Below, piece after piece: positions 15,950-27,570 of a DNA stretch of 64,000 nucleotides; positions within the stretch are counted from its first letter, which is position 1, and each line of letters starts with the position of its first letter. The translations under genes and the position numbers were made by a program. The notes under the pieces were generated by a model. That model worked only from the letters and a program-made list of their open reading frames with translations, ran no database searches and was not told the DNA's origin. The stretch comes from Hydra vulgaris. Taxonomy: Eukaryota; Cnidaria; Hydrozoa; Anthoathecata; Hydridae. Location of the stretch: positions 43,437,001 to 43,501,000 of the forward strand of contig NC_088933.1 of the NCBI RefSeq assembly GCF_038396675.1, in the 5' to 3' direction.

Positions 15950-16196
15950 TGGTGTAGTGGTGTAGTGGTAGAGCGCTAGTGCGGTAGTGGTGTAGTGGTA
16001 GAGCGCTCGCTTCATAAGCGAGAGGTTCCGAGTTTGATCCCCACCACGTCCCTGGTAGTACCGCGCTCAACTTGTTTCTCCGCACAGCGGTCTTATTCGT
16101 CAAGGTTCGTGATCATAGAGTTGAGAGAGGGTTATAACCACAATCAAGTAGCCTCCTCATCTGTAGTGGCCTTCTGGGCCTTGGGGAGGTGAAATA
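15950..16196 (+). mobile_element. tRNA-derived SINE, copy 1
   Basis: The tRNA-like head (15984-16048) is followed by a unique body ending near GGGGAGGTGAAATAAC. The body is also found inverted at 57259-57418, where a 27-base homopolymer marks the poly(A) tail. In this copy the A-box segment (GTGGTGTAGTGGTAGAGCG) is present twice in tandem, at 15954 and 15984. Two independent copies with a shared 3' end and a pol III-type head support a SINE family. Confidence 0.8.
15984..16048 (+). other. tRNA-like head of the SINE (CAT anticodon position)
   Basis: A strong anticodon stem (GCTCGCTT-CAT-AAGCGAG) sits between A-box-like TAGTGGTAGAGCG and B-box-like GAGTTTGATCC. The D arm is several bases short, and the T stem pairs poorly, so this is not a functional tRNA gene. 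Confidence 0.7.
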
Positions 16197-16809
16197 ACAA
16201 AAAATGATATTGTTTATGATATTATAGCTATTTATAAAAATACGACAATATCAATCCAAACAAACTAATGAGAGCAAAATTTTTGGAATAAAGGTTGGTG
16301 TGCCTCAGGATTCAGGACTCAGTCCTTTTCTTTTTATCGTTAAGCTCTAAAGAGTTTAGAATAGGTTTACCATGAGACCTATTCTAGTTTATTTGTGCTT
16401 AATTGCAAAATCAGAAGAAAAACTTATACTAAGAGATCAGTGTTGGAAGGAAAAAGATGCCAAGTAAAGAATGAGCTAGGAAGAAAATACTAGGAAGCGG
16501 CCAAGTGGAGAGTGTAGAAAAGAGTTAGAGCTTAAGAGATGTAGTGTTTCAATGTTCTTATAAGATAGTTGGTTTTGAGTGTAGAAAAAAAGGCAAAAAA
16601 GATAGTAAAATAAATAATAGATAAAAAAAAGGTGTACTGATAAATTTTGTTATCTCAAAGATACAATTGGTACAGCTGCAGGAGCATAAAAAGCATCAAG
16701 GGCATGAGAAAGGTGTGTGTGGGTCATTTAAATGTGGCGGGTCTGACTTTAAAAAACAAAAAACAAGCAAGAATTTTTAGAGATTAGAAATAGGCAGTCT
16801 ACCTAATAC

Positions 16810-17395
16810 AGTGTATCAGGGAAGATTAAAGTGTTTAGAAATATAGAGCATAAAATGATTAGTTATCAGTAGGTAAAGAGTAGAAGAATAAAAACTTAAA
16901 AGGGGCATACCAGGTTGTACAATGCAACACTTAAAAAGTGACAGGTAAGGACAGAAGATGCTCAAGGTTATATAAATAGGAGGAACAGCATTATGAGAAA
17001 CGTTCAATCTGTAGAAGAGACAAAACTAAGGCCCTGGAATAATGATGAGGATTATCATTTTAATTAATTTCTAAAAAACATATATAAATGCTAACTTTTT
17101 TCAAAAACTTTGTATATAATCTAATAAAAATATTTTGTATTAGTATTCCTAAGAATTCTAATACAATCTATGTGCTTGATCACCAATGCCAAAACTATGA
17201 AAAACACAGAAATTAATAACATAAAAAAATTAACAGTATATTTAGGTGGGTGATTTTTTTGAATCAAACACCCAGCATTTCTATTAAAAAGCTAAAAACG
17301 TGTAAATTCATTAAAAAAACTAAAATAAAGGAAAATCAAATTTTTTCCGAATCATTTTTATATGTTTTTATCTCCATTACTAGGAATTGCAACAC
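16810..17395. other. no gene seen
   Basis: LINE-relic tail, then AT-rich sequence. Confidence 0.4.
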
Positions 17396-17402
17396 CAGTT
17401 GG

Positions 17403-17606
17403 GGATCGTCAATAAATTACGCAACACAAACTTTTACAGTAAACAAAATAAAAAAGATTAAAGGTTTTTTCTCGCAGAGTCTTAATTTAAATAAAAAAGA
17501 AAGCTAGCCTATTAAGTTTAATGAAAATTGCAGCATAAAAAAGCTTAACATCTCCTACTTCTGTTTTTTAAAAATATTTTGCGTTGCGTAATTTATGGAC
17601 AATCAC
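17403..17606. mobile_element. MITE, about 205 bp, with about 25-bp inverted ends
   Basis: The left end ATCGTCAATAAATTACGCAA and the right end (inverted) ATTGTCCATAAATTACGCAA match apart from two mismatches. The interior is AT-rich and non-coding. The target duplication could not be settled, so the superfamily is open. Confidence 0.6.
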
Positions 17607-17609
17607 TTA

Positions 17610-18830
17610 ACTGGTTTACAGGTAAATCAAACTAAAAATGTATAACTTTATTATTGGTAATTTTATTGATGATTACCGGTAAATTTGGTTTAAAAAATTT
17701 TTATAAAAATCTGAGAAACTACATACATTTATTCAATAAAAAACTGCACTACTCATCTATTTAACACATAGAAAACTGGAGATATGTTTTTGTCCATTTT
17801 TATTTTTTAACATAGTTATTTTTGTCCTGTTCTAGTTTCTCGTATTTTGCTGATTTGATATTTACTGAATGTGCTCATAATTATTTTACTCATATCATAA
17901 ACATAATCTTATCAAAAAAAGTCAAAGATATAATAAAGTAACAAATATTTTCAATTAATTGAAAACAAATTTGGGTTGTCGAAATTCAAAAATTCAATTA
18001 CAATTATCATTGCATTTTACAGCAATTATCATTATTTAAACATTTCAATTGATTGAATACAAATTTGGGTTGTTGAAATTCAAAAATTTTAAAACTTGAA
18101 CACACTTTAATGGTATCGAGCTAAGTACTTATGGTTAATCTGAAAAGAACTGTATGTAAATACTACTATAAATATTTATTCAGAAATACAACACTTACTG
18201 TTAAACATTTATTCAATAAGCAGTGTAAAATTTAGAGTCTAATCAACATTATATTTATTTTTCTAAAACAAAAAGCATATTAAAATAAAGTAAATATAAA
18301 AACTATTACACAACTAAAAATTTAGTTAACTAAAATAAAGATCAAATCAATGGAATCTATTATTGTTTAAAAATTTTTTAGCTGCTCTTCCGTCAAGTTT
18401 TGATTTCTCTCTTGATAATTCAACTTAAATTATTCAATTTTTTTAATCATAGTTATACCAGAACAATTAAAATATAGAAAATTGTTCAATATCGTAATAA
18501 AACATTCTATAACATAATAAAAACTGTTCTTTAACTTGTAGAACAGGTTTTGACAATAATAAAAAATCAAATCAAACCTTCTACCTTTTTAATCAACTAT
18601 TTACTAATTCTTTTATCAGCAATTCAAAGTTTTAAATAATTGTGCGCTGCTTATTTTCAAATATTTTATAAAAATTCGTCAAATGTCTTTTAAAAGACAA
18701 ATCAAACATTAAAACTTAGGTAATTACCTTTTAACTAATCTTATTTCCTAACTTACTTTTGTAACTTAATTACTTTTGTAACTTTGTCACTTGAATTTGA
18801 GGTAGATTTTTTCATAGTTAACAGAACTAC
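17610..18830. other. no gene seen
   Basis: A short duplication containing 'GAAAACAAATTTGGGTTG' / 'GAATACAAATTTGGGTTG' occurs at about 17960 and 18055. Otherwise AT-rich without features. Confidence 0.5.
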
Positions 18831-18831
18831 G

Positions 18832-21421
18832 TTAAGGTGGTCCACCCCAATTCAAATGAATTTCTTTAATATTGACTATATATTTTTCAAATAAGTCTAT
18901 TTATGTTGTTTTTTACTGAAAAAGAGTATTAAAAATCTTACAATTTGCCTCATTTATTCAACATTTGCCCTGTTTTGGTGTGTTTAAAAAAAAAGAGATT
19001 TCTCAGGAAGTAAATGACCCTTTTTAATGCCCTTTGGTATTTCAGCTGCTAACATGTTTACTCAGGTACCCTAACAGTTTAATCTATTTAACTGGAATAA
19101 TTCATAAGTTATAATAAATATTCTGCTACCAGTCCTCTTCCAATATATTTTAAATAAACTGAGAAAATTTCAAAGAAAAAGAGTAAGCCTATCAGGAGAT
19201 ATCTTTTTTTAGTTTTATTTGATTCGCTAAAAAGCTAATGTGGAGAAAATCACAAAACAAAAATAAAATTTTGTTTAAAAAGCTCCAGTTTCATAAAATG
19301 GTACAGGTTCTTCTTCTGCTTCTTTATCTAAGAACCCTTTTTTAATTCCTTTTAATTTTTGTCTTCTAACTTTGAAAACCATCATTAAACAAAATTATAG
19401 CTGAATTTAAAGATAGTTCTAAAGACCTTTTACTAACATATATATCTTTTGGGCATCTTTTTCAAATAACACCATTCAAGCTTTCATTATTATTCTGTGT
19501 TTGACCAAGAAGACACTTTTTTAGTAAATCTTTATTAGATAGATCTTTAAATATAGGAATTAAAACTTTGTGAATAGCTAATGGAAAGCTCAATTTCTTT
19601 TGATATTTAAATAAGTTAGTTAGTTTATCAGACTGCTACAAGCACCAGCTTGTTTTTGTTCTTGGACAAAATTGATGGCGGATGTTTCCATCCTCAATGT
19701 CAGAGTTGTGAAAAAGCACAGCCTATATGGATTTCTGCATATTGTAGAGATTGTCAATATTTTGTCGTTTGCCCATGCCATAATAGTTTTGAAACAAATT
19801 TATTGCTTTGTCTGTGAGGTTACCTTTGCCACTTAGACTAATTTGACCAAGTTTAATACCAATAAGTTTTTGCCTTTTTGACTTTGGCGCAAGTTACATA
19901 GACAAGTTCCCATTCGTTTTTGAACGTGACCAACACATTCTTGTTTCTCAATATTTATATTGCCATAGGGTTTTGAGGAAATAACATCAGTAAATGAAGA
20001 GGTATCACCATCCCCAATATATGAAGTGTATCTTAAATTATTCTTCATCAACGATCGAGAAAATAATACCACCGCCCCACATGATTTTATTGCTCCATAT
20101 GATTTTTCATGATTAGCATCACATACATGATTTAAACTCCAATGAAGATATCCAGGATAAAGGGTTTTCGTTTTCGAATACAAACAACCTCTGCATTTTT
20201 TTGAAAGAACAATGACATCTAAGCACTTTCCATTTATTTTGACATTATGGTTACAATGCCATTTAGCAATTGATGCCCACGCTTTTGCCAGGTACCATCA
20301 ACAGATACCTGACAATTTATAGGTTTATTATGATCAACACAAAAATTCATTCTGGTCTGGAATGCAGCTTTAGTAGTACTTTTAATAACAGGTGTCTCAT
20401 ATGCTTTGTATAATTTGTTAGTCAAATAGTTAAAGTTTTTTGGCGCCATAGGAGGTGGCATATTCATGAATACTGCAAAACTACGCAAAGATTCATAACC
20501 TTTGTCAAGCTCTCTAAAAGCTACAATGGCATTAAATTTTACAGCTGCAAGCGGTTTTCCTAGAGAGATTAAGATTTGTTTATAACTTTGAAGAGATGTA
20601 TTGCATTTTGAGATAAATTCACATGCATCACATGATAACTGTAACTCATATGAGAACCCATTTTTAATTTCTAAATTGTTTTTTAATAACAGCTTTCCAT
20701 CATTTGAACAACACTCTTTACATATACAATTATTAAATATTGTTTTAAAACTTTAAAGTTTATTATAATATTGTAATTATCCTCATCAAGCTCATTTTCT
20801 ACATTGTTAAAGCGAAAATTTTTTTGCAACTTTTTTTCACTTGCACTTCCTTTTTTGTTTTCAACACAGTTTTGGTTAAAACTATGTATGCTTTGATTCC
20901 TAACATGTTGGTTATCTTGAAATACTTTTTTTTTTAATATATTTAGTAGATCTTGGCATTTTTGTGAAGAACTTACAATTTTTACTTCTATTTAAAATAT
21001 AACTTTAAATGTCTGTACTGCTGTTATCACTTTATATATCACTTTACAGTGAATGCACATCGCGATAGGCTTTTAAAATATATCCAAAGTTATCAAAAAC
21101 CCATGTAAGACTACACAGTTTTATTTTTGTTATGTAATTATTAATTCTAGAGATGCTAATTTTAAGAAACTCTTTGAAAAACGGTTGCTATGGGCGTTGT
21201 TAGGTAAATAAAATATATCTATCCTATTAAAGAGATATATATTTATCCTATTAAAGAAATATATCTATCCTATTAAGATCAATTAGACCTACTAATATAC
21301 TAATTAACTAAAAAAAGTGCTCTAATTATGTTCTACAATGACTGAAAATAAAAAAAATCACTTAAAAAAAAACTCAAAAAAATGTAAAAAGTACGTTTTG
21401 AATTGGGGTGGACCACGTTAA
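18832..21421 (-). mobile_element. Kolobok-type DNA transposon, 2.58 kb
   Basis: The element spans 18836-21417 between TTAA copies at 18832-18835 and 21418-21421. The ends are inverted repeats: the left starts GGTGGTCCACCCCAATTC, and the right, read inverted, is identical apart from its first base. TTAA duplication with this transposase type is the Kolobok pattern. The transposase relic lies on the minus strand. Flanks outside the TTAA are ordinary AT-rich DNA. Confidence 0.8.
19290..20745 (-). pseudogene. Kolobok/'mutator-like' transposase, frameshifted
   Basis: A DDE-type transposase that would cut and paste the surrounding element. Reading down the minus strand: a Cys-rich N-terminal part (CICKECC near 20720, LSCDACEF near 20640), then the first catalytic-Asp segment SVDGTWQKRGH near 20300, then C-rich CRGCLYSK, then LRYTSYIGDGDTSSF near 20015 and ECVGHVQKRMGT near 19920. 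Further down are KCLLGQTQNNNESLN near 19500 and KRCPKDIYV near 19450. A one-base deletion near 20235 breaks the frame just after the VSVDGT block, and several stops follow 19833. It is therefore inactive, though most diagnostic blocks are still visible. This motif set matches the family often annotated 'mutator-like transposase domain'. Confidence 0.75.
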
Positions 21422-21424
21422 TAT

Positions 21425-21635
21425 TTCTCAGTGTTTTTACGTTGTCCGTTTGTTAGCTCAACGTTAGAATGTTATGTTATTATTTCTATGTTTTTTTAAT
21501 GTTGTGTCAACGTTAGATCAACGAAAGAATATTACGTTAAAAAGATTACGTTAACCCAACGTTGGATAACAGTTAAGTAAAGTAAAACGCAATTTTAAAA
21601 TAAATACAACGTTAGTACAACGTTGTATGCCTGCT
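21425..21635. repeat. degenerate AACGTT-motif repeat
   Basis: Many spaced copies of CAACGTTA/ACGTTG (for example near 21462, 21518, 21560, 21608 and 21619). Probably part of a MITE or satellite. Boundaries unclear. Confidence 0.5.
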
Positions 21636-22502
21636 GGGATGGCGTTCAAAGCAGCCTTGATTTTGATCCTAAATTGGTCTAAATTTGTTGATTGGCTTAT
21701 GATTCTGTCAACCTACCTCCGCAAATTTTCTATAAGTTTTAGGTCTGGTGACTGTGCGGGTCACTCTAAAACATCAATCTTGTTAGCATTAAACCACATT
21801 TTAACACTCTTAGCGGTGTGCTTTGATTTACAAATCAAAGGAAAATTTTCCTTGGCTTAAGGCAACATTGCGTTTTCTAGTATATCCTTGTACATGTGTT
21901 GATCCATTGTCCCTTGAATTCTTTGTAACTGCCCGAAACAATCATCTTGCCACCACTATGTTTTACAGTCTTTAGAGTATACCGAGAGCTGACTTCTTGG
22001 TTTTGGGGACGACGAACATATTGTTTTCCATTCAATCCAAAGCAATTAAACCTAGACTCTTCAGTTTAAAGCACATTTTTCCCAAAAAGTAACTCCTTGT
22101 GTACATACTGTTTTGCAAACTTCAAACGACTGACAAGATTCTGAGTTTAGACTAACAGTTTTTATCGGGCAACTCTTCCATATAGCTTATTTTTGCGTAA
22201 GCGATTTTTGAAAGTGCTGACAGAAAAAGTGACTTGTAAATTTTAAGCAGTTCAATCTTCAATTTTCGGGGCGCCAGCAAAAAGGATTTAGCATAGCTAT
22301 ACAGACAATGGCAGCAACTTCTCTGGTGGTTATCTTTTGTTGCGTTTTTTGTTGATTAATGAACCAGTATTGTTTAATAAATTAATAGTCTTGATAATTT
22401 TTTCACAAGAACAACCCAATCTTTAAGCTATTTTAGAGTTGTTCGGTTCTTGATCTCGAAATGCTTGTCCTCGAAATCTGCTCCATGTTTACCTCGTCCC
22501 AT
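21625..22502 (-). pseudogene. Tc1-like transposase relic
   Basis: Minus-strand remnant of a Tc1-family DDE transposase. The frame opens with ATG at 22500-22502 (MGRGKHGADFEDK). Further along are RLKFAKQYVHKE near 22120, FNCFGLNGKQYVRRPQ near 22020, and YTLKTVKHSGGKM near 21975. The SPDLNPIE region survives only as mutated remnants near 21760. Stops and frameshifts recur, for example in the HTH region. It is inactive. No clear terminal repeats were found. Confidence 0.7.
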
Positions 22503-22737
22503 ACTTGAAAGGGTATGATTTTTGCAAAATGAATTACAAGTTGATCTTTAAGATACTGAGTATAATGATTTTCTTTTCATATAATACAAAAACTTTAGCT
22601 TTTATTCAGCAAAAGTAAATGTGTGATATTTAAAATGAACTCAAAAGTTTAAATGCTACTGCTAAAATGGTAAAAACAAGTAATTTTCAGAATTATAAAT
22701 GTCAAATGAGTAGTTCCTTTCAAAAAATAATATATTG

Positions 22738-22855
<118 letters not shown>

Positions 22856-23109
22856 TAGGGATATGACTTTTTAATTTTTTTTCAAATAAAATGTTTCCTG
22901 TATCATAAATCGATGAACTTTTACCTAAAATCATGAAAAAAGGCCCAAATAGCTTTCTGCAACAAAAAAAGGTCACCCCCAAAATAAAAATTTGATTTAC
23001 CATTTTTATACATTCATTTTTGACCGATGTTTTAATCTTAAGCTTAATTCTCAGCTTAATTCTATTTATTTCATTATTTTGTTATGAATTTATAAATATA
23101 ACGCCACAC

Positions 23110-23123
23110 GTTACCATGGCAAC
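23110..23123 (+). promoter_or_regulatory. RFX X-box-like palindrome in the transposon leader
   Basis: GTTACCATGGCAAC fits the RFX X-box consensus (GTNRCC, spacer, RGYAAC) at every position. It lies about 450 bp upstream of the transposase start. Binding is an inference. Confidence 0.45.
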
Positions 23124-23165
23124 GAAACGGCCGTGTGCCGGCAAATACTTGGAATTGTTATGTGA

Positions 23166-23173
23166 TGACGTCA
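23166..23173 (+). promoter_or_regulatory. CRE-like site TGACGTCA
   Basis: Perfect palindromic CREB/ATF site, 43 bp after the X-box-like motif and about 95 bp before a TATATAAG box. The order and spacing resemble a compact RNA polymerase II promoter. Confidence 0.45.
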
Positions 23174-23259
23174 TTGTGTTACCACGGTGATATAGACGAC
23201 TGTAACAGACTGTAGAAGATTATAAAACTTAGTAGAACATTCTGGAAGCTCTAAATAAT

Positions 23260-23267
23260 TATATAAG
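23260..23267 (+). promoter_or_regulatory. TATA-box candidate (TATATAAG)
   Basis: Lies in a GC-richer leader, followed 30-40 bp later by CTCAGTG-type initiator sequence. Consistent with transcription toward the transposase at 23563. Confidence 0.4.
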
Positions 23268-23562
23268 CGAGCTGCTGTCAGAGCTCAGTGTTGATAATGT
23301 GAATAGTTCTATGAAGTACTCTGCGTGTAACTGAGCTAATAAGGAACTACTGTAGCGAACTAAAGACGCTGTAAGTGTACGAAATATAAGTAGTTGTAGC
23401 ATTATCGTTAGGATACGGACTGGATTATCGAACTGTTATCAACATTGACTGGATTATCGAACTATAATTGGATTACTATACAGTTAAAGTATTTTATTAA
23501 TTAAACGACTTTATTAAACGGATATTTACGCTCAGCTATCCGTAAAGTCGTAACAATATTAT

Positions 23563-25362
23563 ATGATGTCTCACAAGAAAAGTCATACCACAGTAACAAA
23601 GAACAAGAAGACTTGGACTAAAAATTTGGTGAGATTTCAAGAGTCACACAGAAGAAGAGGAAGCGTGGCTGTAGAAGAACATTCACTCGATGAAAAATCC
23701 AGAATACCACTTCAATTGCAGATCGTAGGAAGATACCAGTTTCTCGGAGCATATGTTAAAGGAAGAAAAGAACGAATAGACCAAATTTCTAAGGAAATTA
23801 CAAAATTGTGGGACAATAAACTGAATTTTCCACGTGTGTCTGATCAAGTGATAAGAGCAAAGCTTATGAAGGTGCTGAAGGTCTATGATGAATGTGTCAA
23901 GCGTGGAAAATATGATGTTCTCAATGCATTATTTGACATCACGAAAGTGAATGGCCAGTGGTTATCCTCGGAAGATAAACGTCTATACCACCTACAAAAA
24001 GAAAGTAAAGGACAGGTGGGGTACTCAACAGGACAAGTGGCAAGTAAAGAAACCATTCACCCTTCCAAGAGAAGGAAAGTCCAGTCTGGAACAGCAATAC
24101 CTTCCACATCACAAGTCCTGTCTACCACAGACAGTGGTACTGAATCTGAAAACTGCAAAAGTAAGAGTGAAGATGATGAAGACGACGACGGTGATAAAGA
24201 CGATGATGAGGACACTCAGAAAAAAACTAGAAAGCACTACAAAAGTAAATTTGCTGTAAGTATGGTTACATCAAGTGGAGTTTCCACAAAGAAAGCTGCT
24301 AAAATATGCAATGTATTATCACAACAAGGTATTGATATTCCAACTCCAAGTCAATCAGCAATTTACAAGTCCATATTCAAAGAGGCAGGTAAATTAAAAA
24401 AAGAAATGATACAACAACTTAAAATGGAACAGTGGTCCTTACACTTTGACGGCAAACGAATAGATGATAAGGAATATCAGGTAGTTGTACTTCAGAATGA
24501 AAGAACTGACGTGAAACTTGATGCACTGCGTTTAAAAGATGGCAAAGCTGAAACTGTTGCTGAAAAAATTGCCAAACTTATTGATGAATACAATTTGTGG
24601 AATTCAATTAAGATGATCATTACTGATACAACAAACGTCAATACTGGGAAGAGAAATGGAGTTGTTGTGAAGTTGCAACGTATGTTTAAATTAAAGGGTG
24701 TCACAATACCACAATTTATCGGTTGTCAGCATCACGTACTAGACAGGATTCTCCGTCTGGTGATGGACGAAGAACTTGGGGGTGATACCAAATCTCCAAA
24801 CATTGAATACCCATTTGTGTCTGAACTGTTGAATAAGTATGATGAACTGAAAGATAAGTTTGTGAATGGAACTGTAGAAATTCTTGATAAATCAGGGTGG
24901 AGAGACGATATGAAGTTTTTGTACCATTTAACAAGAGTGTTTAGGTTCTATGAAGAACAAAGAAACTTCCCTCTGATTCACTTTCAGAACATTCCTAATA
25001 TGAGCAATGCCAGATGGAACTCAAGAGCCATTCTCGCCATTCTGGCGTTCATTCTTATGCCTGAAGCGAGAAAGAATTTGGAGAAGGTTTGCAGGTTCAT
25101 TTCATATGAGTGGGCAGAACATTGGTTTAGTAGTCAAAAGTACAATGACAATGACTTCAAGAATTTATCTGATGTATTGAAGCCTTACAAAAAGGCATTG
25201 CAGTCATTCAAAAATCACTGGAAGAAAGAGCCATCCGTCATCGACATACCACGAAGTAATCAGATAGCTGAACGTGCAATCAAGGTGATGCAAGACCTGT
25301 ATGCTTCCTGCAGAAAGAAAGACAAACTGCAACTTCGATTCATTCTAAGTAATAAGCGCTAG
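23563..25362 (+). CDS. DDE-type transposase, 599 aa, apparently intact
   Basis: Transposase of the surrounding 2.9-kb element. The N-terminal ~150 residues are basic, probably DNA-binding (several KRG/GRK stretches). Residues ~190-220 form an acidic linker (runs of D and E). The catalytic core has LHFDGKR (D296), MIITDTTNVNTG (D355), a C-x-x-H pair in IGCQHHVLDR (C388, H391), ARWNSRA near 484, and NQIAERAIKVM (E570). The D-D-E spacing is about 59 and 215, with the C-x-x-H between the second Asp and the Glu. hAT, P, Kolobok and related transposases with an insertion in the RNase H fold share that layout. The ORF starts ATGATG and ends close to a usual family C terminus (FILSNKR). There are no internal stops, and all expected catalytic residues are present. 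I recognise the protein type from invertebrate genomes but cannot name the superfamily with certainty. Confidence 0.8.
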   Translation: MMSHKKSHTTVTKNKKTWTKNLVRFQESHRRRGSVAVEEHSLDEKSRIPLQLQIVGRYQFLGAYVKGRKERIDQISKEITKLWDNKLNFPRVSDQVIRAKLMKVLKVYDECVKRGKYDVLNALFDITKVNGQWLSSEDKRLYHLQKESKGQVGYSTGQVASKETIHPSKRRKVQSGTAIPSTSQVLSTTDSGTESENCKSKSEDDEDDDGDKDDDEDTQKKTRKHYKSKFAVSMVTSSGVSTKKAAKICNVLSQQGIDIPTPSQSAIYKSIFKEAGKLKKEMIQQLKMEQWSLHFDGKRIDDKEYQVVVLQNERTDVKLDALRLKDGKAETVAEKIAKLIDEYNLWNSIKMIITDTTNVNTGKRNGVVVKLQRMFKLKGVTIPQFIGCQHHVLDRILRLVMDEELGGDTKSPNIEYPFVSELLNKYDELKDKFVNGTVEILDKSGWRDDMKFLYHLTRVFRFYEEQRNFPLIHFQNIPNMSNARWNSRAILAILAFILMPEARKNLEKVCRFISYEWAEHWFSSQKYNDNDFKNLSDVLKPYKKALQSFKNHWKKEPSVIDIPRSNQIAERAIKVMQDLYASCRKKDKLQLRFILSNKR

Positions 25363-25536
25363 ACTCTTTATGAGACGTGAGCATCATGTGACCCATGTAC
25401 TAAACACAGTAGGCCTATAGACACAGACAGTTATGTATATTGTTGTACTAGACGCTTTGATACTGTTAATTTTGTAATACTTGTATAATTATATATCACA
25501 TAATGTTTTTTGTTATATCACAGTACATGTTGCATA

Positions 25537-25546
25537 AATAAATAAA
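25537..25546 (+). terminator. overlapping AATAAA poly(A) signals of the transposase gene
   Basis: AATAAATAAA about 175 bp after the transposase stop and inside the transposon, so the element carries its own 3' end. Confidence 0.6.
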
Positions 25547-25773
25547 ATAACAACAGGAGTATGACTCTTACAACATCTTCAGCCTTTAATATTCATTTAC
25601 TGTACAAAAGTGTACCTATTGAAAATTCGATTTTTTGGTTTTGGGGTGACCTTTTTTCAAAATATGTCAAAATGAAACATCTATTCGTTCTTTTTACATA
25701 AAAGTTCATTGAATTACGATACAGGCCTAGTAGGTTGCAAAAAAGTCATATCCCTAATATACATATAAGTTAG

Positions 25774-26680
<907 letters not shown>

Positions 26681-26775
26681 GTATGTATATATATATATAT
26701 ATATATTTTTGCGCTCTAGCTTTTGCGGAAGAAAGACATATTATTTAATAGCGAAAAGTTTTTACATAAAAAAAA

Positions 26776-27513
26776 ATGGATATTACAATGAAAAACATCG
26801 AAAAAATGATTTCTAGTAAGCTTGAAGAACATAAAAAAAGTATTCTCAAAGAAACGGAACGCTTATTAAAAGAACAGGAAAAATCATTTACCTCAATAAT
26901 AAGTGCAAATCTCAAAATTATCACAGATAGATTAGACATGCTAGAGAATGACATTAATAACAACAAATGTAAAATATCAAATATAGAAAAAGACCTACGT
27001 GACATTAAAGACAGCCTAAATTTTCAAGAAAACAACATCTCGGAAAAAATATCACAAATAAAGAAATACTACGACAAAGAAATCAATTCATTATATAAAA
27101 AATCCATAGATCTAGAAAATCGATCGAGAAGAAACAACTTAAGAATAGATGGAATACAAGAAACACTAGGCGAAAGTTGGGAAGACTGCGAAAAAGCTGT
27201 TAAAGAAATTTTCAAAACAAAACTGAAAATACAAAGCGAAGTAGTGGTTGAACGAGCTCATCGTATTGGACAATTTAAAGACAACAAACCAAGAACATTA
27301 GTTATAAAACTTTTAAACTTCCAAGACAAAAACAAAATTCTCAATGCTGTAAAGTATCTTAAAGGAACTGGCCTATACATAAATGAAGACTTCGCTCAAG
27401 AAACAATATATCATCGAAGAAAGCTCTGGGAAGAAGTTAAAAAACTAAGAAGCGAAGGTAAATACGCCATTTTAAAATACGATAAAATATTTACACGAGA
27501 TTTTAAAAAATAG
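26776..27513 (+). CDS. LINE ORF1 protein, 245 aa
   Basis: RNA-binding/chaperone protein of the retrotransposon, expected to coat the element RNA in the ribonucleoprotein. Residues ~5-115 are highly charged and heptad-like (long K/E-rich helix), which predicts a coiled coil for oligomerisation. It is followed by [14 protein letters not shown] (113-126), ERAHRIG (159-165) and INEDF (202-206), the signature blocks of the L1/CR1-type ORF1 RNA-recognition domain. The C-terminal part is basic. There are no zinc knuckles. The ATG follows an A-rich leader and is the first in frame. It is uninterrupted, and ORF2 starts 57 bp after its stop in another reading context. Confidence 0.85.
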   Translation: MDITMKNIEKMISSKLEEHKKSILKETERLLKEQEKSFTSIISANLKIITDRLDMLENDINNNKCKISNIEKDLRDIKDSLNFQENNISEKISQIKKYYDKEINSLYKKSIDLENRSRRNNLRIDGIQETLGESWEDCEKAVKEIFKTKLKIQSEVVVERAHRIGQFKDNKPRTLVIKLLNFQDKNKILNAVKYLKGTGLYINEDFAQETIYHRRKLWEEVKKLRSEGKYAILKYDKIFTRDFKK

Positions 27514-27570
27514 CGCAACACACTTTTGTTTTACTGAGTAAACGCGTTCTAAATTTTACATTCTAAAATA

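Larger units (their letters stand above)
15360..16800 (+). pseudogene. decayed non-LTR retrotransposon (reverse transcriptase)
   Basis: Scattered plus-strand fragments in changing frames recall a cnidarian-type LINE reverse transcriptase. They include MAHFENLLNEEFD near 15379, VMKVLERTISRTYR near 15860-15900, VGVPQDSGLSPFLFI near 16290, and LIAKSEEKL near 16395. The catalytic Y/FADD box is not preserved, and stops and frameshifts occur throughout. A tRNA-derived SINE (15950-16196) sits between the mid-RT and the GVPQ motif, so it inserted after the LINE or during its decay. Clade (RTE-like or other) is not resolvable by eye. Confidence 0.6.

Noticed and set aside
15984..16048. Functional tRNA gene with CAT anticodon
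   Set aside because: D arm is shortened, T stem does not pair well, and the sequence continues into a repeated body with a second copy at 57.3 kb, so it is a SINE head.
15995..16192. 65-codon open frame across the SINE
   Set aside because: It is a chance translation of the SINE head and body with no coding signal of its own.
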